This document shows positions 31,775 to 32,919 of a DNA stretch of 32,919 nucleotides, in pieces; the stretch's first letter is position 1; each line of letters opens with the position of its first letter. The DNA is from Clostridiales bacterium (lineage in GTDB: Bacteria; Bacillota; Clostridia; Lachnospirales; Lachnospiraceae), in contig JAHZAR010000005.1 of assembly GCA_019423835.1 (NCBI GenBank), positions 31,274-64,192 of the forward strand, read 5' to 3'. The position numbers and the translations under genes were made by a program. The notes below the pieces were generated by a model that was not told the DNA's origin, did not search any database, and worked only from the letters and a program-made list of their open reading frames with translations.

Positions 31775-32919
31775 TTGAAGTATACAGGGATGGAGCTTTT
31801 GTGGCTGTTTATCGTCTACTCATTTCTGGGATGGGTTCTGGAGACGGCTGCCGGCACCATTAAGAGAAAACGGTTTATCAACAGGGGCTTTACGACCGGC
31901 CCGTTCTGCGGCGTATATGGAACAGCGGCCGTGCTCATGGCAGCCTCGCTTCAGGAGCTGAGAGACAGCACGGTATTTTTGTTTATAGGCTGCGCTGCAG
32001 TCGCGACAGCAGTGGAGTGGATAACCGGAAAAACCCTGGAGCGTCTGAACCGGAAAAAATGGTGGGACTATTCGGGAAAACGCTGGAATTTCGACGGGTA
32101 TATCTGCCTTTCATATTCCGTGCTCTGGGGGATTCTAGGCGTCGTGACGGTTCGGTGGGGAGATGGCTTTTTTATCTGGCTGTATCATATTCTGCCAGGA
32201 TTTGCGTCAAAGACGGTTACCTTTGCGGCGGCAGCAGTTCTGTTCTGTGATGCAGCGGCGTCTCTTGCGACAGTGCGCTACGTCAGACTGAGAAGCCTGA
32301 GAGTCCTGAAGACTGCCGGGGAGAGCAGACCAGTCAGAAAGCTCCAATACCGGACAGCCGTTTTGACAAGACGTATGGGAAAGGCCATAGAGGCCGGCGT
32401 GGAAAGGCGTATGGAGAAGGCCTATCCACTGATCTTTGAGGCAGCGGAGCAGATTACGAAGCGGAAGGCCTTTGCAGAAGGCTGCGGATTCTATAAGCTG
32501 TTCTGGCTGTTTCTCATCGGCGCTGCCATGGGAGATCTGGTAGAGACTGTATTCTGCCGTCTGACTGCAGGCGTCTGGATGAGCCGCAGCAGTCTGGTCT
32601 GGGGGCCGTTCAGCATTGTATGGGGACTGGCTATAGCGGCGGCGACGGCCCTGCTCTACAGAGATCGGGAAAAGCCGGACCGCCACCTCTTTTTTATCGG
32701 CACGGTGCTTGGCGGAGCCTATGAGTATGTGTGCAGTGTCTTTACAGAGCTTGCATTTGGAACTGTGTTCTGGGATTACAGCGAGATTCCCTTTAACTTA
32801 GGCGGAAGAATTAACCTGCTCTACTGCTTTTTCTGGGGAATAGCCGCCGTAATCTGGATCAAGGGGCTGTATCCGCTCTTTTCCGGGTGGATAGAAAAAA
32901 TACGTGCCCTCTGGGGTTA
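31775..32919 (+). CDS. Putative ABC transporter permease with two CmpB-type (PF06541) repeats, 3' end cut
   Basis: The frame is open from TTG 31775 to the window edge (381 codons). TTG is chosen because GGGAGGAG stands 8 nt upstream; ATG 31790 is an alternative. The N-terminal half has LFIVYSFLGWVLETAAGTI, NRGFTTGPFCGVYGTAAVLM and a WDYSGKRWNFDGYICL segment, the pattern of the PF06541 'putative ABC transporter permease' family. A charged linker (about 170-235) follows. The second half repeats the plan with LFLIGAAMGDLVETVFCRL, SSLVWGPFSIVWGL and a WDYSEIPFNLGGRINLLY segment. The gene is thus an internal duplication. About eight to ten helices are predicted. The function is unknown; no ATPase partner is visible in the window. 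Confidence 0.82.
   Translation, partial: MKYTGMELLWLFIVYSFLGWVLETAAGTIKRKRFINRGFTTGPFCGVYGTAAVLMAASLQELRDSTVFLFIGCAAVATAVEWITGKTLERLNRKKWWDYSGKRWNFDGYICLSYSVLWGILGVVTVRWGDGFFIWLYHILPGFASKTVTFAAAAVLFCDAAASLATVRYVRLRSLRVLKTAGESRPVRKLQYRTAVLTRRMGKAIEAGVERRMEKAYPLIFEAAEQITKRKAFAEGCGFYKLFWLFLIGAAMGDLVETVFCRLTAGVWMSRSSLVWGPFSIVWGLAIAAATALLYRDREKPDRHLFFIGTVLGGAYEYVCSVFTELAFGTVFWDYSEIPFNLGGRINLLYCFFWGIAAVIWIKGLYPLFSGWIEKIRALWG

Noticed and set aside
1..32919. CRISPR arrays, tRNA/rRNA genes, insertion sequences, phage genes
   Set aside because: No spaced identical repeats, no cloverleaf or rRNA-like stretches, and no transposase or integrase-like proteins were seen by eye.

Overview
The window looks like chromosomal DNA of an anaerobic, mid-GC Firmicute, most likely a Lachnospiraceae-type gut Clostridium. 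This is inferred from strong AGGAGG-type ribosome sites, sigma-A promoters, CIRCE and BirA operators, U-tailed terminators, and the mix of amino-acid transporters, lipoproteins and BioY. I see no tRNA, rRNA, CRISPR array, phage or insertion sequence. All genes look intact except the two cut by the window edges.

Layout. 1-4190: a cut cysteine-rich DUF5714-type gene; a GltS glutamate symporter; and, divergent from it, a histidine kinase/response regulator pair that overlaps by 32 nt. 4193-6857 (minus): a poly-gamma-glutamate (PGA) synthase operon, pgsB-pgsC-pgsW. 7240-12610 (plus), divergent from it: a secreted gamma-glutamyltransferase lipoprotein, a DUF6305-like lipoprotein, a TRAP-like large permease, a 53-residue membrane protein and a membrane-anchored zinc aspartoacylase/desuccinylase-like hydrolase. 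12693-14592 (minus): an LtaS/MdoB-type phosphoglycerol transferase with a small membrane partner. 14716-18358 (minus): the biotin operon bioY-bioB-bioD-bioA, whose promoter overlaps a BirA operator. 18571-19230: a CIRCE-controlled Hsp20. 19639-24256: a PLP C-S lyase, a polar amino-acid ABC importer and a ribokinase-like kinase with an apparent CTG start. 24367-25734: a MarR regulator and a BtpA/SgcQ-family TIM barrel. 26007-30187: a second GltS-family permease followed by AbgB-like and AbgA/HipO-like M20 amidohydrolases, with a convergent 434-residue regulator (30173-31477). 31775-end: a membrane protein with two PF06541 (CmpB-type) repeats, cut by the window end.

A recurring theme is glutamate and gamma-glutamyl or N-acyl-amino-acid chemistry: two GltS-family permeases, PGA synthesis, gamma-glutamyl transfer/hydrolysis, an aspartoacylase-like hydrolase and AbgA/B-like amidases. 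The best candidate for an undescribed system is the divergent block 4193-12610. There a PGA synthase lacking a PgsA/CapA gene faces a set of secreted hydrolases and a TRAP-like permease, which could release and import glutamyl products. The ABC/lyase/kinase operon with the nearby marR-btpA pair is a second candidate catabolic system. These pathway readings are inferences from gene content, not demonstrated functions.
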